Of a stretch of DNA of 64,000 nucleotides, positions 52,329 through 61,404 are shown one piece after another. The notes under the pieces were generated by a model, which saw only the letters and a program-made list of their open reading frames with translations, was not told where the DNA came from and did not search any database. Position 1 is the stretch's first letter; each line of letters opens with the position of its first letter. The translations under genes were made by a program, and so were the position numbers. The DNA is taken from assembly GCF_011516635.5 (NCBI RefSeq), contig NZ_CP096255.1, positions 9,187,501 to 9,251,500 on the forward strand, read 5' to 3'. The DNA is from Bradyrhizobium barranii subsp. apii. Lineage in GTDB: Bacteria > Pseudomonadota > Alphaproteobacteria > Rhizobiales > Xanthobacteraceae.

Positions 52329-53003
52329 CTAAGTATTTTCCAACGCCTTCAAATCATGGTTTCTGCGCTCAAGTTCGGCATAGGCATCGTGCGCCTTCTG
52401 CGCAAACACCATGATCGAGGTCCAGTTGATGGGCAATTCCTCCGAAAGGTCGTGCAGATCCATTTTGGCTTGTAGCGCTTTGGCCGATAGCTTCTTTATT
52501 TCAGCCTTCAGTGTTTCACGTTCGCTCATCAGTATCCTCAATAGTTCGCCACGTCCGGACACTTCCGTATCAGGTCGATTCCCCTCCCTGACATATTTGC
52601 CTCCCTCTTGCGCGAGCTTTGCGAGGCTATCGAACCCGAAGCGATGCACATCACGCAGCCGCTTGTTCACGGCGATCAGCCGGCCTCCGATCAGCACGAT
52701 ACGGCCAAATCCATCATGATGCAGCTTCAAGATCGGCTGGATCATCACACTGGCCTCCCTCTCGACCGCGAGCGCGACCGCGTTGAAGAACAGCTCCAGC
52801 CGCCACAGCGTATCGGGGCCAGGATCACCGACAATCGGCAACGCACGCCGCTTTTCCTTGTCCAAGACATAGGGCTCGAGAAGGTCGAGATCGCTCCTGG
52901 CCTTCCAGGCTCCCGTGGTGTCCTGAGCGCGCCAAATCTTTACTAGCTCCTTGATGAACAGCGCATCGGCGGAGCTGTCCTGCTGCTCTATTTCTGCTGT
53001 CAT
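52329..53003 (-). CDS. NifX-associated protein (DUF269) fused to DUF683 (CCE_0567-type)
   Basis: 224 residues. Residues 1-140 are the NifX-associated family (LFIKELVKIWRAQDTTGAWK, IVLIGGRLIAVNKRLRDVHR). Residues 159-224 are a complete DUF683 protein (MSERETLKAEIKKLSAKALQ, KMDLHDLSEELPINW). Between them the sequence is out of its natural frame: one frame over it reads GIDLIRKCPDVANY then a stop, the expected DUF269 end. Removing one G from GAGGGGAATC at about 52580 restores two separate genes with the DUF683 ATG at 52529. So the fusion is made by a +1 shift, or is a sequencing error. Confidence 0.8.
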   Translation of the reverse strand: MTAEIEQQDSSADALFIKELVKIWRAQDTTGAWKARSDLDLLEPYVLDKEKRRALPIVGDPGPDTLWRLELFFNAVALAVEREASVMIQPILKLHHDGFGRIVLIGGRLIAVNKRLRDVHRFGFDSLAKLAQEGGKYVREGNRPDTEVSGRGELLRILMSERETLKAEIKKLSAKALQAKMDLHDLSEELPINWTSIMVFAQKAHDAYAELERRNHDLKALENT

Positions 53004-53009
53004 TTCATC

Positions 53010-53405
53010 TCATTCGTCGAACTCGAATGTGCTCCGCTGGTCCTTTGCCATTGCCTTGCGTAGCCAGGGAGGTGGTGTGCCTCTTAGGACGTCCTCGAGC
53101 TTTTCGAGCAACACCAGAATGTTTTCTGGCTTGTTTACCTTGATCGGATGGATCTTGTTGGCGACCACCCGGGCAGCACCGGCGCCGCCGATGGCAGCAA
53201 CGTAAAGAATTGCGCAATCTTTAATCGCCTCGATCTTCGGCGCTAACTTGTCGTCGTTACCGTCTTCCTTGAGATCGCCCTCAAACTCAACCGCTTTGAG
53301 AAACACGTGTCCGCTTGGCGCGACCTCGTAGATAGCAATATTCTTTGCCCAACCAAAATGAGCATCGACGCGCCTTAGATCTTGAGTGGCGAATGCGACC
53401 TTCAT
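53010..53405 (-). CDS. nifX: NifX, FeMo-cofactor precursor carrier
   Basis: 131 residues: MKVAFATQDLRRVDAHFGWA, KNIAIYEVAPSGHVFLKAVE, AILYVAAIGGAGAARVVANK, PENILVLLEKLEDVLRG. The NifX/NafY fold binds NifB-co and VK-cluster and moves them to NifEN. The ATG at 53405 overlaps the nifN stop (ATGA form), so it is coupled to nifN. The longer open frame to 53690 is inside nifN. Confidence 0.93.
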   Translation of the reverse strand: MKVAFATQDLRRVDAHFGWAKNIAIYEVAPSGHVFLKAVEFEGDLKEDGNDDKLAPKIEAIKDCAILYVAAIGGAGAARVVANKIHPIKVNKPENILVLLEKLEDVLRGTPPPWLRKAMAKDQRSTFEFDE

Positions 53406-54814
53406 GCAGTCGACCTCTCGGCTGCACCGATGGAACTGAGATGCCCGGACCTTGATGGCAGCGCGACCGGAGCCCGCCATCGATCGGGCGTAGGTTGATG
53501 GTTCTCCTCGCGGTCCGCGATCCCGAGATTGGCGATATCGAAGATCAGATCGCGGGTACCACGATAACCAATCGATAGTTGGTGCCCTGCGCCAAGTCGA
53601 TCGAACATCGGAAAACCCGCACGATAGAACGGAATTTTCAGCCGGGCAGCCGCTTGCCTGCCATGCGAATGCGTGATCAGCAAGTCGCAATTCTCGGTTC
53701 TAGCAAGCTCTTCGAGATCCTCAAGATCACCAATTAGCACCTCGTTGGTCTTGATCCGCTCGATCACCGCCGATTGTGTGGTCGTTACGGCCGCACGCAC
53801 CTGCGCCCCCATCTCGTGCAGCATACTGGAGAGATCATATAGGAGGTCTGGCTCAGCGGCGATCGCAAGTCTGCGACCACCAATATGGAAGTGCGCGTCC
53901 AGCATTGCATCCGTGAGCTGGCCGCGCTGCCGCCGATATTTCGGTGGCACGGGACGGCCGCTGATTTCACTCACAAACGTCATGAATTCGTCGCACGGAC
54001 CGAGGCCGCACAGCCGCTCGAAGAGGCGAAATGGAACGCCGCTTTTGGCCTGCATGACCTCTGCCGCTCGGCGCATCTGCGCGCCGATTGCAATGGTCCA
54101 CCCGGCGCGGCCCATGCTCGCGATCTCGTCGACGCCGATGCCGCCGATGGTCGTTGACGTAAACTCGTCGGGGATATGCCCATCGAGCGACGCTGCCAGG
54201 TCAGGCAGGAAGGATGGCCGCAACCCACAATCCTCCAGGATGGCACGGAGTTCGTCAAGATCACCCGGCGTGAGGTGACATCCTGGAAGAACGTTCACTC
54301 TCGAGGAATCGCGCAGGCCGTTGACGTTGGGCCCATCCACCAGCAACTCCACAATGCGCGTCACAGCCTTCTCCCAGCCGTCCTGGAACGCGCCCTTGAA
54401 ATCGGGTGTCGAGACATAGACCAGCGGCAATTTCGCAAGTTGCCGATGCTTGTTTCGGATTAGCTTGAGGTAAGCTTCCACATCGTCCCCGTTAGTCTCG
54501 GTGATGCCGGTCGAGCAGATTCCGACGATCTTTGGCTTGGCTCGGTTGTAGATATTGAGTATCGCCTGCTCGAGGTTCTCATAGCCGCCGAGCACGGTCG
54601 CGACCTCGCTCATCGCGGTGGTCTGCAGCGGTACCACCTCCCTGAAATGCCGCACAAAGAGCGTGAGCCCGAAAGAAGTGCATCCTTGCGAGCCATGCAG
54701 AAGCGGCATCGCCCCGCGCAGCCCCATGAAGGCGAATGCGCCGCCAATCGGCTGGCTCATCTTCAGCGGGTTGACCGCGCAGGCTTTTGTTGGCACCGTG
54801 GTGAGGGCCATCAT
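53402..54814 (-). CDS. nifN: NifN, FeMo-cofactor scaffold beta subunit
   Basis: About 470 residues. Cluster-ligand region KACAVNPLKMSQPIGGAFAF, LLHGSQGCTSFGLTLFVRHF; GICSTGITETNGDDVEAYLK matches the NifK CxT-E-xGDD segment. With NifE it forms the heterotetramer on which NifB-co is turned into FeMo-co. ATG at 54814 or 54811, close behind an AGGGGGA and five bases after the nifE stop. Confidence 0.95.
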   Translation of the reverse strand: MMALTTVPTKACAVNPLKMSQPIGGAFAFMGLRGAMPLLHGSQGCTSFGLTLFVRHFREVVPLQTTAMSEVATVLGGYENLEQAILNIYNRAKPKIVGICSTGITETNGDDVEAYLKLIRNKHRQLAKLPLVYVSTPDFKGAFQDGWEKAVTRIVELLVDGPNVNGLRDSSRVNVLPGCHLTPGDLDELRAILEDCGLRPSFLPDLAASLDGHIPDEFTSTTIGGIGVDEIASMGRAGWTIAIGAQMRRAAEVMQAKSGVPFRLFERLCGLGPCDEFMTFVSEISGRPVPPKYRRQRGQLTDAMLDAHFHIGGRRLAIAAEPDLLYDLSSMLHEMGAQVRAAVTTTQSAVIERIKTNEVLIGDLEDLEELARTENCDLLITHSHGRQAAARLKIPFYRAGFPMFDRLGAGHQLSIGYRGTRDLIFDIANLGIADREENHQPTPDRWRAPVALPSRSGHLSSIGAAERSTA

Positions 54815-54819
54815 TCCCC

Positions 54820-56466
54820 CTATTCTGCGGCCTGCAGCATGGCAGATGGCGAGGACACCAAGATGTCCTCGATGCGTCTCTTGCAGCAACCACCGACCGC
54901 ATCGGTGTGCTCTTTGACTTCCTCGACGCTTCTCAGACCATGCCCGTAGATCGCATCCTCGATCGTGCCGAGATCGACCGTGTTACAGTGGCAAATCTTC
55001 CTCGCGCGGCGCGCCGTTTCGGCGAGCGCCGGTTCGCAGGCGATCTCGACCGCCGGCGACTGCATATGCAGCTTCGCCCTGGCCAAGGCCTCCCATGGTG
55101 CCGGTCGACGTACTTGCTCCCACATCGGATTTGAGAGCGACTTGTCGATCTCCTCCACTAACTTGATCATTCCGACATAGCCCATATAGGCATGGCATCG
55201 CTCCTGGTTGATATCGAGCCAAGGCGTCGCTGCTTTCAGCGCGACGAACTGCGATTTGCCGCCCGATAGCATGATGTCCGCTTTTGCGCCCTTCAACATC
55301 TCGTACATTTCACGCGGCGACATGTCCTCGATCATGTGCGCATCCTGTCCCATGAGCTCCTTGATGCGCTCTTTGTCCTCCCTTGTCGATTTCTTCACGC
55401 TGGTTCCGACCAATTCGAGCCCGGCCTCCTGTAGTGCCGCAACGACCGACCATGACTTGACCCCGCCGGTAATCAGCAAAGCCTTCTTTCCCTTGAAGCG
55501 TGACTTGTACGGTTTGATCGCGGCCCAGGCCCGTGCCTCCTCGCGCGCGATCACCGCGTCGGTGCGCCCGAGCAGATCTTGCGGTGCGCCGCGCTCAACC
55601 AATAAGCGGGCAATCTGGCGCAGCGAATCACTTGAATCCTGGACACCGTAGAACGAGCCTTCGAAGAACGGGATTCCGTAGCGTTCCTCCATCTTGCGCG
55701 CGACGTTGATCATGCCCTTTGAGCACACCAACATCGCCGCCCGCGCGCGATGGGATGACGCGACTTCACGATATTTGGCATCGCCCGAGATGCATGAGAG
55801 AATCCGGATTCCAAGCTCATCGAGCGAAGGCTTGACTTGCCAGAGCTCCCCCGAAAGATTGTATTCTCCGATCAGATTGATGTCGTAAGGTGTGGTGCGG
55901 TCTGGCTCCCGCGTTCCGATCACATGTTCCAGCAACGCCTCGCCGGCGAGCTTGTTGCCGAGGTTCTTGGAGCCAACGAACCCCGGGGAATTGATCGGGA
56001 TGACCGGTTTGCCGAACCTTTGCGAGGCGGCCTTACAGACCGCGCTGACGTCGTCGCCGATCATCGCGGGAACACAGGTCTGATAGACGAAAATGGCGGG
56101 CGGGTCATGCTTGTCGACGATCTCCTTGATCGCCTTCCAGAGCCGCCTCTCACCTCCAAATACGATATCGGTTTCGTTCATATCGGTTGTGAATGCGGTG
56201 CGCCATAGATTCGAACCGGAAGACGCCGCGCCGCGATTATCCCAGGAGTTGCCTTCGCAAGCGATCGGACCATGCACCAAATGAGCGACGTCGGTAAACG
56301 GCTGTAGCGCGATCTTAGCACCGTCGAAGGCGCAGCCGCCCGCCGCACTACCCGGCTGCAGTAGCTTGGTGCATCCCTTCTTGCGCTCAGCCTCCGACTT
56401 ACTGCCGTTCTTGGCGCAGCCCGGCTCGTTGAAAATATTCTGGACCGTAGCTGACAGCGAACTCAT
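54820..56466 (-). CDS. nifE: NifE with C-terminal BFD-like [2Fe-2S] extension
   Basis: 548 residues. NifE core ~1-480: PGCAKNGSKSEAERKKGCTK, GGCAFDGAKIALQPFTDVAH, HGPIACEGNSWDNRGAASSG, YQTCVPAMIGDDV. After the normal end comes ICHCNTVDLGTIEDAIYGHG, then TDAVGGCCKRRIEDIL: a CxC...CC pattern (about residues 492, 494, 527, 528) of bacterioferritin-associated-ferredoxin domains. Azotobacter NifE (~475 residues) lacks this. The ATG at 56466 follows AGGAGAACGG; the longer frame to 56565 is unlikely. Confidence 0.95.
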   Translation of the reverse strand: MSSLSATVQNIFNEPGCAKNGSKSEAERKKGCTKLLQPGSAAGGCAFDGAKIALQPFTDVAHLVHGPIACEGNSWDNRGAASSGSNLWRTAFTTDMNETDIVFGGERRLWKAIKEIVDKHDPPAIFVYQTCVPAMIGDDVSAVCKAASQRFGKPVIPINSPGFVGSKNLGNKLAGEALLEHVIGTREPDRTTPYDINLIGEYNLSGELWQVKPSLDELGIRILSCISGDAKYREVASSHRARAAMLVCSKGMINVARKMEERYGIPFFEGSFYGVQDSSDSLRQIARLLVERGAPQDLLGRTDAVIAREEARAWAAIKPYKSRFKGKKALLITGGVKSWSVVAALQEAGLELVGTSVKKSTREDKERIKELMGQDAHMIEDMSPREMYEMLKGAKADIMLSGGKSQFVALKAATPWLDINQERCHAYMGYVGMIKLVEEIDKSLSNPMWEQVRRPAPWEALARAKLHMQSPAVEIACEPALAETARRARKICHCNTVDLGTIEDAIYGHGLRSVEEVKEHTDAVGGCCKRRIEDILVSSPSAMLQAAE

Positions 56467-56561
56467 CCGTTCTCCTCTTAGCCGAACTAATTGCAAGTTG
56501 AGCCATCGTGCGCTCGTGCTATCGCCAGTGTTTTCGGCGACGGCACGTGCATTGTCCGTCA

Positions 56562-58118
56562 TCAACGAATGATGTCGAAGCTGTAGTCAGTTTTGCCAAG
56601 AACGTTGGTCTTCCGGTCGATTTCGTCGAATATCTTGTCGAGAATCTTCACCAGCACATTCAGGCCGCCCTGATAGCCCCACACAGGGGAGCGGTGATGA
56701 TGATGCCGATCAAACACCGGAAAGCCCATGCGGATCAGTGGCGTTCCTGTGTCACGTTCCAGGTACTTGCCATAGGTGTTGCCAATCAGAAGATCGACCG
56801 GCTCGGTGAACAAGAGCGAGCGCATGTGCCAGAGGTCTCGGCCCGGATAGGACTGGCAGGCATGCCCAAACGGTGAGCTTGCAAACAGCGCCTGCATTTT
56901 GTCCTGCCACGCCTTATTGCCGTTGGTGGACAGCACATGGGTTGGTTCGGCGCCGAGTTCGAGCAGAAAGGCGGCCAACCCATAGCAGAGATCCGGATCG
57001 CCATAGATTGCGAACTTCTTGCCATGGATATGCGCGCTGGAGTCAGCGATGGCATCAACCAAGCGGCCCCGCTCTCGCGCGAGTTGCTCCGGGACCTGCT
57101 TGCCGCTGATGCGTGATAGCGCCAGGAGAAATTCATCTGTTGCGGAGACGCCCACCGGGTAATTGAAAGAGACGACGTCCTGGCCATGCTCAGACACGAG
57201 CCGCAGCGTTTTTTCGGTACACCACTGCTGCATTGAGATTGTCGCCTTGGCGTGAACCGCGTTAGCTGCGTCTTCCAGCGTGGTGCCGCCGTCATACATC
57301 CGGAAATCGCCATCAGTCGGGGTATCGAAGACGTCGGAGTTATCGGCCAGTATGGTGTATTGGATACCCATCAGCGCCAAGATGCGCTTAATCTCACGAA
57401 GGTTTCCGACGGTGTAGCCATCGAACCCACCAATGATGTTGATCGACTCGTTTGGCATGCGCTCCAGCTTCGGCGCTGTTCCGGCCTTGCCGTCCCAGAA
57501 ATGCTCCAGAACACCCTTGAGTGCGTTGTCATATCCGGTGACGTGGCTACCGACGAACGCCGGCGTGTGTGCAAACGGCACGTCGAACTCCGCCGGAACA
57601 GAGCCCTTTTCCTTCGATGTCTTGATGAACGCATTGAGATCATCGCCAATCACCTCGGCCATGCAGGTCGTGGAAACCGCAATCATCTTGGGCTTGTACA
57701 TGTTGTAGCTGTTGGCAAGTCCATCGATCATGTTGTTCAAGCCGCCGAACACCGCGGCGTCTTCCGTCATCGAGGAAGAGACGCAGGAACTCGGCTCCTT
57801 GAAGTGCCTCGACAGATGGCTGCGGTAGTAGGCCACGCAGCCTTGCGAGCCGTGGACGAAGGGCAGCGTGCCCTCAAAACCGACCGAGGCGAACACGGCG
57901 CCAAGCGGCTGGCAGGCTTTGGCCGGATTTACCGCCAGCGCCTCCCGCGCAAAATTCTTCTCGCGGTATTCAGGCGTTTTCGTCCATTCCTTGATGCGTT
58001 CAACCTCGGCTGGATCGCGGGAATTCTCGAACATCTTCTTGTTAGCCAGCATCTGCTGGTATTCTGGACCGCGAAACAGTTCGAGATGATCGAGCACGTG
58101 TTCTGCACTCTGCGCCAT
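56562..58118 (-). CDS. nifK: NifK, nitrogenase MoFe protein beta subunit
   Basis: 518 residues. P-cluster cysteines in NPAKACQPLGAVFASVGFEG, VHGSQGCVAYYRSHLSRHF and AVSTTCMAEVIGDDLNAFIK, with the Ser-rich PSSCVSSSMTEDAAVFGG. The long N-terminal extension (LELFRGPEYQQML) that wraps on NifD is present. Starts 67 bases after nifD and is followed by nifE after 95 bases. No lesions. Confidence 0.97.
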   Translation of the reverse strand: MAQSAEHVLDHLELFRGPEYQQMLANKKMFENSRDPAEVERIKEWTKTPEYREKNFAREALAVNPAKACQPLGAVFASVGFEGTLPFVHGSQGCVAYYRSHLSRHFKEPSSCVSSSMTEDAAVFGGLNNMIDGLANSYNMYKPKMIAVSTTCMAEVIGDDLNAFIKTSKEKGSVPAEFDVPFAHTPAFVGSHVTGYDNALKGVLEHFWDGKAGTAPKLERMPNESINIIGGFDGYTVGNLREIKRILALMGIQYTILADNSDVFDTPTDGDFRMYDGGTTLEDAANAVHAKATISMQQWCTEKTLRLVSEHGQDVVSFNYPVGVSATDEFLLALSRISGKQVPEQLARERGRLVDAIADSSAHIHGKKFAIYGDPDLCYGLAAFLLELGAEPTHVLSTNGNKAWQDKMQALFASSPFGHACQSYPGRDLWHMRSLLFTEPVDLLIGNTYGKYLERDTGTPLIRMGFPVFDRHHHHRSPVWGYQGGLNVLVKILDKIFDEIDRKTNVLGKTDYSFDIIR

Positions 58119-58185
58119 TTTTGAGATCCTTCACTATCGAAATTGGTATCGTCCCGACTCTCCACGAAGAGCCAGATACATTGCT

Positions 58186-59688
58186 TTATTCTGCCGCCAA
58201 GAGCTTCGCCTTCGAAGCTTCTTTCCAAGGCGCTTTCGTCTTCTTCCAGATCGGCGAGTTGACAGCCATGTCCATGTCGCGCGCGAAGATCGCAAAGCCG
58301 TCATAGCCGTGATATGGACCTGAATAGTCCCAGGAATGCATCTGCCGGAACGGTATACCCATCTTTTGGAAAACGTATTTTTCCTTGATGCCCGATCCGA
58401 CTAGGTCGGGCTGGAGCTTTTCGACAAAACTCTCGAACTCGTAGCCATTGACGTCGTCGTAGATGAGCGTGCTGTCCTTGACGTAGTGCTGGGCGGTGCG
58501 CTGATAGTCGTCGTTGTGGCCGAACTCGTATCCGGTACCCACGACTTCCATCCCGAGGTCCTCGTATGCGCCAATCACATGACGCGGGCGAAGACCGCCG
58601 ACGTACAACATCACCGTCTTGCCCTCCAGGCGCGGGCGATATCTTGCTATTACGGCGTTCACCAGCGGCTGGTACTTTTCAATCACCCGCTCAGCGCCTT
58701 CTTTGATCTTATCGTCGAAGTAGCCCGCGATCTTGCGCAGCGACTCTGCGATCTTTGAAGGTCCAAAGAAGTTATACTCGCACCACGGGATACCGAACTT
58801 CTCTTCCATGTGGCGGGAGATGTAGTTCATGGAGCGGTAACAATGCAGAATGTTGAGCTTTGCCTTCGGCGTTGCCTCGAGCTCAGCGAGTGAACCGTCA
58901 CCAGACCACTGCGCAATCACCCGCAGGCCCATTTCCTCCAGAAGAATTCGCGATGACCAGGCGTCGCCACCGATATTGTAGTCTCCGATGATCGCAACAT
59001 CGTACGGCGTCGACTCAAACTTCGGTTTACCATCTGGCTCGAACTTGTCGAAAATCCAATCGCGCACGGCGTCGTTGGCAATGTGGTGGCCGAGCGACTG
59101 CGAGACGCCGCGAAAGCCCTCGCAGCGGACCGGCACGATGGTCTTGCCGCCATACTCCTTGGATTTCGCTCTTGACACAGCCTCGATGTCGTCTCCAATC
59201 AATCCGATCGGGCATTCCGACTGGATGGTGATGCCGTTGTTGAGTGGGAAAAGCTCCTGGATTTCGTCAAGAACTTTGACCAGTTTCTTGTCGCCACCGA
59301 ATACGATATCCTTTTCCTGGAAGTCGGAGGTTAATTGCAGGGTCACGAAGCTATCGATCCCGGTCGTGCCAACGTAATAGTTACGACGCGAGCCCCACGA
59401 GTACTGACCGCAGCCCACCGGTCCATGGCTGATATGGACCATGTCCTTGATCGGCCCCCAGACCACGCCCTTGGATCCTGCGTAGGCGCAGCCTCTGATT
59501 GTCATCACACCAGGGATGGATTTGATGTTGGACTTGACCCCACAGTCCGATTTGCCGGCTTGGTGCACGTTGAGATGCTTGGCGCGCCGTTTTGCGGTCT
59601 TCTCCGGATAGACCTTCAGCACCTTCTCAATCAGCTCTTTGTTGCGAGCCCTGATTTCTGCGATGCTCTGGGTCGAGGCGAGGCTCAT
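58186..59688 (-). CDS. nifD: NifD, nitrogenase MoFe protein alpha subunit
   Basis: 500 residues. P-cluster ligands: IRGCAYAGSKGVVWGPIKDM, HGPVGCGQYSWGSRRNYY and SECPIGLIGDD. FeMo-cofactor ligands: Cys in LNILHCYRSMNYI and His in FRQMHSWDYSGPYHGYDG. Complete active-site set, so a molybdenum nitrogenase. First gene of the nifDKENX operon; the reductase gene nifH is not adjacent, as usual in Bradyrhizobium. A sigma-54 promoter and NifA site lie upstream. Confidence 0.97.
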   Translation of the reverse strand: MSLASTQSIAEIRARNKELIEKVLKVYPEKTAKRRAKHLNVHQAGKSDCGVKSNIKSIPGVMTIRGCAYAGSKGVVWGPIKDMVHISHGPVGCGQYSWGSRRNYYVGTTGIDSFVTLQLTSDFQEKDIVFGGDKKLVKVLDEIQELFPLNNGITIQSECPIGLIGDDIEAVSRAKSKEYGGKTIVPVRCEGFRGVSQSLGHHIANDAVRDWIFDKFEPDGKPKFESTPYDVAIIGDYNIGGDAWSSRILLEEMGLRVIAQWSGDGSLAELEATPKAKLNILHCYRSMNYISRHMEEKFGIPWCEYNFFGPSKIAESLRKIAGYFDDKIKEGAERVIEKYQPLVNAVIARYRPRLEGKTVMLYVGGLRPRHVIGAYEDLGMEVVGTGYEFGHNDDYQRTAQHYVKDSTLIYDDVNGYEFESFVEKLQPDLVGSGIKEKYVFQKMGIPFRQMHSWDYSGPYHGYDGFAIFARDMDMAVNSPIWKKTKAPWKEASKAKLLAAE

Positions 59689-59744
59689 GCTGAGGTCCTT
59701 CGAGGGTTAGCTGTTGCGAGAGCGGCTTCGTGCCCTAGAGTTTT

Positions 59745-59759
59745 GCAATGAGCATGCCA
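59745..59759 (-). promoter_or_regulatory. Sigma-54 (-24/-12) promoter of nifDKENX
   Basis: Minus-strand TGGCATGCTCATTGC, followed by AAAAC, 57 bases before the nifD ATG. GG and GC doublets are correctly spaced. Confidence 0.88.
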
Positions 59760-59829
59760 GTGCGGCGCGAGCACAAAAAGCGGAACGATTGAAATCAGTT
59801 AGCGCGCTCGGTGGTGCAGCACGGGGTAT

Positions 59830-59845
59830 TGTGGCTAACGCGACA
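59830..59845. promoter_or_regulatory. NifA upstream activating site for nifD
   Basis: TGT-GGCTAACGCG-ACA, an exact TGT-N10-ACA, about 70-85 bases upstream of the -24 element of nifD, the usual distance for enhancer-bound NifA. Confidence 0.8.
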
Positions 59846-60156
59846 TCGCGCTTTGCCCGGAGAACCCTTCGTTTGGTCCTGTTCGAAATGGAACAGGGGC
59901 GGCGATATGTGAAGTAGCACCGCACGATTCCAGATGTGCGGCTGCCGATCGCGATGCTCCGCGCTCGAGAGAGCGCCCGAACAAGCGAACCGAGCGGCAA
60001 AGGCCGGCTGATCGAGCCCGGGTTTGCCTACGCCATCCATGCCTGTTGAGATCTACAGATACTTGCCTTCAGCGACGACGATGATGCCAACGGTTATGAC
60101 GTCGTCATCGTCGCGAGTTCGATGCTCCACCGCCCAGACGCCGCAAGCTCGCGGGC
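59846..60156. other. Intergenic region between sufS end and nifD promoter
   Basis: About 310 bases. A loose hairpin (CGACGATGA at 60076-60084 with TCATCGTCG at 60105-60113, 20-base loop) follows the sufS stop and might terminate the suf operon; there is no T-run. No gene seen. Confidence 0.35.
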
Positions 60157-61404
60157 TCACGAGAACAGCTGTCGCGCCTTGATAAGTGCCCGCACGAGCG
60201 TATCAATCTCTTCACTTGTGTTGTAAAGTGCGAAAGACGCACGGCACGTCGCCAGCACACCCAAGCGCTCGAGCAGCGGCATCGCGCAATGGCCACCCGC
60301 CCGCACTGCAACTCCGGCGCGGTCGACGACCGTGGCAATGTCATGTACATGCGCGCCTTTCATATCAAAGGAGATGATCGGCCCCTTTTCGGCCGGCGTC
60401 CCGATGATTCGTACGGCGTTGATGTCCCCTAGCTTCTCATTTGCGTAAGCGAGCAGCGCGTTCTCGTGCTTGCGGATCTGTTCTTTGCCTATCGAATTGA
60501 TGTAATCTAAAGCCGCCCCCAAACCGATCGCCTCGACAATCGGCGGCGTCCCCGCCTCGAACCGGTGCGGCGGTTCACCATAGATGACGCCGGCACGCGA
60601 GACCTGACGGATCATCTCGCCGCCACCATTGAAGGGCGGCATTGACGAAAGATGCTCTGACTTGCCGTAAAGCACGCCGATCCCTGTCGGACCATAGAGT
60701 TTATGGCCTGTCATTACGTAGAAATCGCAATCGATGTCGCAGACGTCGACGGTCAAATGGACACATCCTTGCGAGCCGTCGACCAGTACGGGAATACCCC
60801 GTGCATGTGCGATCCTCACTACGTCTTTCACTGGCAAAACGGTACCCAGCACGTTCGACATCTGAGTGATCGCAACCATCTTGGTGCGCGGGGTCAAGAG
60901 CCGCTCAAATGCATCGAGCAGGAAATTGCCGTCATCATCAACCGGCGCCCACTTGATGACTGCGCCGAGCCGTTCTCTTAAAAAATGCCACGGCACAATG
61001 TTGGAGTGGTGTTCCATAATCGACAGAACGATCTCGTCACCGGCGCTGACCCGTTCACGGCCGAAGGTCTGGGCGACCAGATTGATGGCCTCCGTGGCGC
61101 TGCGGGTGAAGACGATCTCTTCGTTCAGATGTGCGTTCACAAACCGCGCCACCTTGGTACGGGCGCCCTCATACGCCTCCGTCGCCGCATTCGCCAGATA
61201 GTGCAGGCCGCGATGTACGTTGGCGTATTCATTGGAGTATACATGCATCATGCGGTCAAGAACCGCATTCGGCTTTTGCGCGGATGCGGCGTTATCAAGG
61301 TACACAAGCGGCTTGTCGTACACCGTCATGGACAGCGCAGGAAAGTCCGCGCGTAGACGGCTGACCTGGTAACTACCGTTGCCTATCGCGGGGTGCACAC
61401 TCAT
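60157..61404 (-). CDS. sufS: SufS cysteine desulfurase
   Basis: 415 residues, group II desulfurase. YLDNAASAQKPNAVLDRM, IMEHHSNIVPWHFL, the Schiff-base lysine in YVMTGHKLYGPTGIGVLYG, FEAGTPPIVEAIGLG, and the active cysteine near 385 in VLATCRASFALYNT; RAGGHCAMPLLERLG precedes it. Provides persulfide sulfur for SufBCD. The ATG overlaps the sufD stop (ATGA). Distinct from the group I NifS at 46936. Confidence 0.95.
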   Translation of the reverse strand: MSVHPAIGNGSYQVSRLRADFPALSMTVYDKPLVYLDNAASAQKPNAVLDRMMHVYSNEYANVHRGLHYLANAATEAYEGARTKVARFVNAHLNEEIVFTRSATEAINLVAQTFGRERVSAGDEIVLSIMEHHSNIVPWHFLRERLGAVIKWAPVDDDGNFLLDAFERLLTPRTKMVAITQMSNVLGTVLPVKDVVRIAHARGIPVLVDGSQGCVHLTVDVCDIDCDFYVMTGHKLYGPTGIGVLYGKSEHLSSMPPFNGGGEMIRQVSRAGVIYGEPPHRFEAGTPPIVEAIGLGAALDYINSIGKEQIRKHENALLAYANEKLGDINAVRIIGTPAEKGPIISFDMKGAHVHDIATVVDRAGVAVRAGGHCAMPLLERLGVLATCRASFALYNTSEEIDTLVRALIKARQLFS

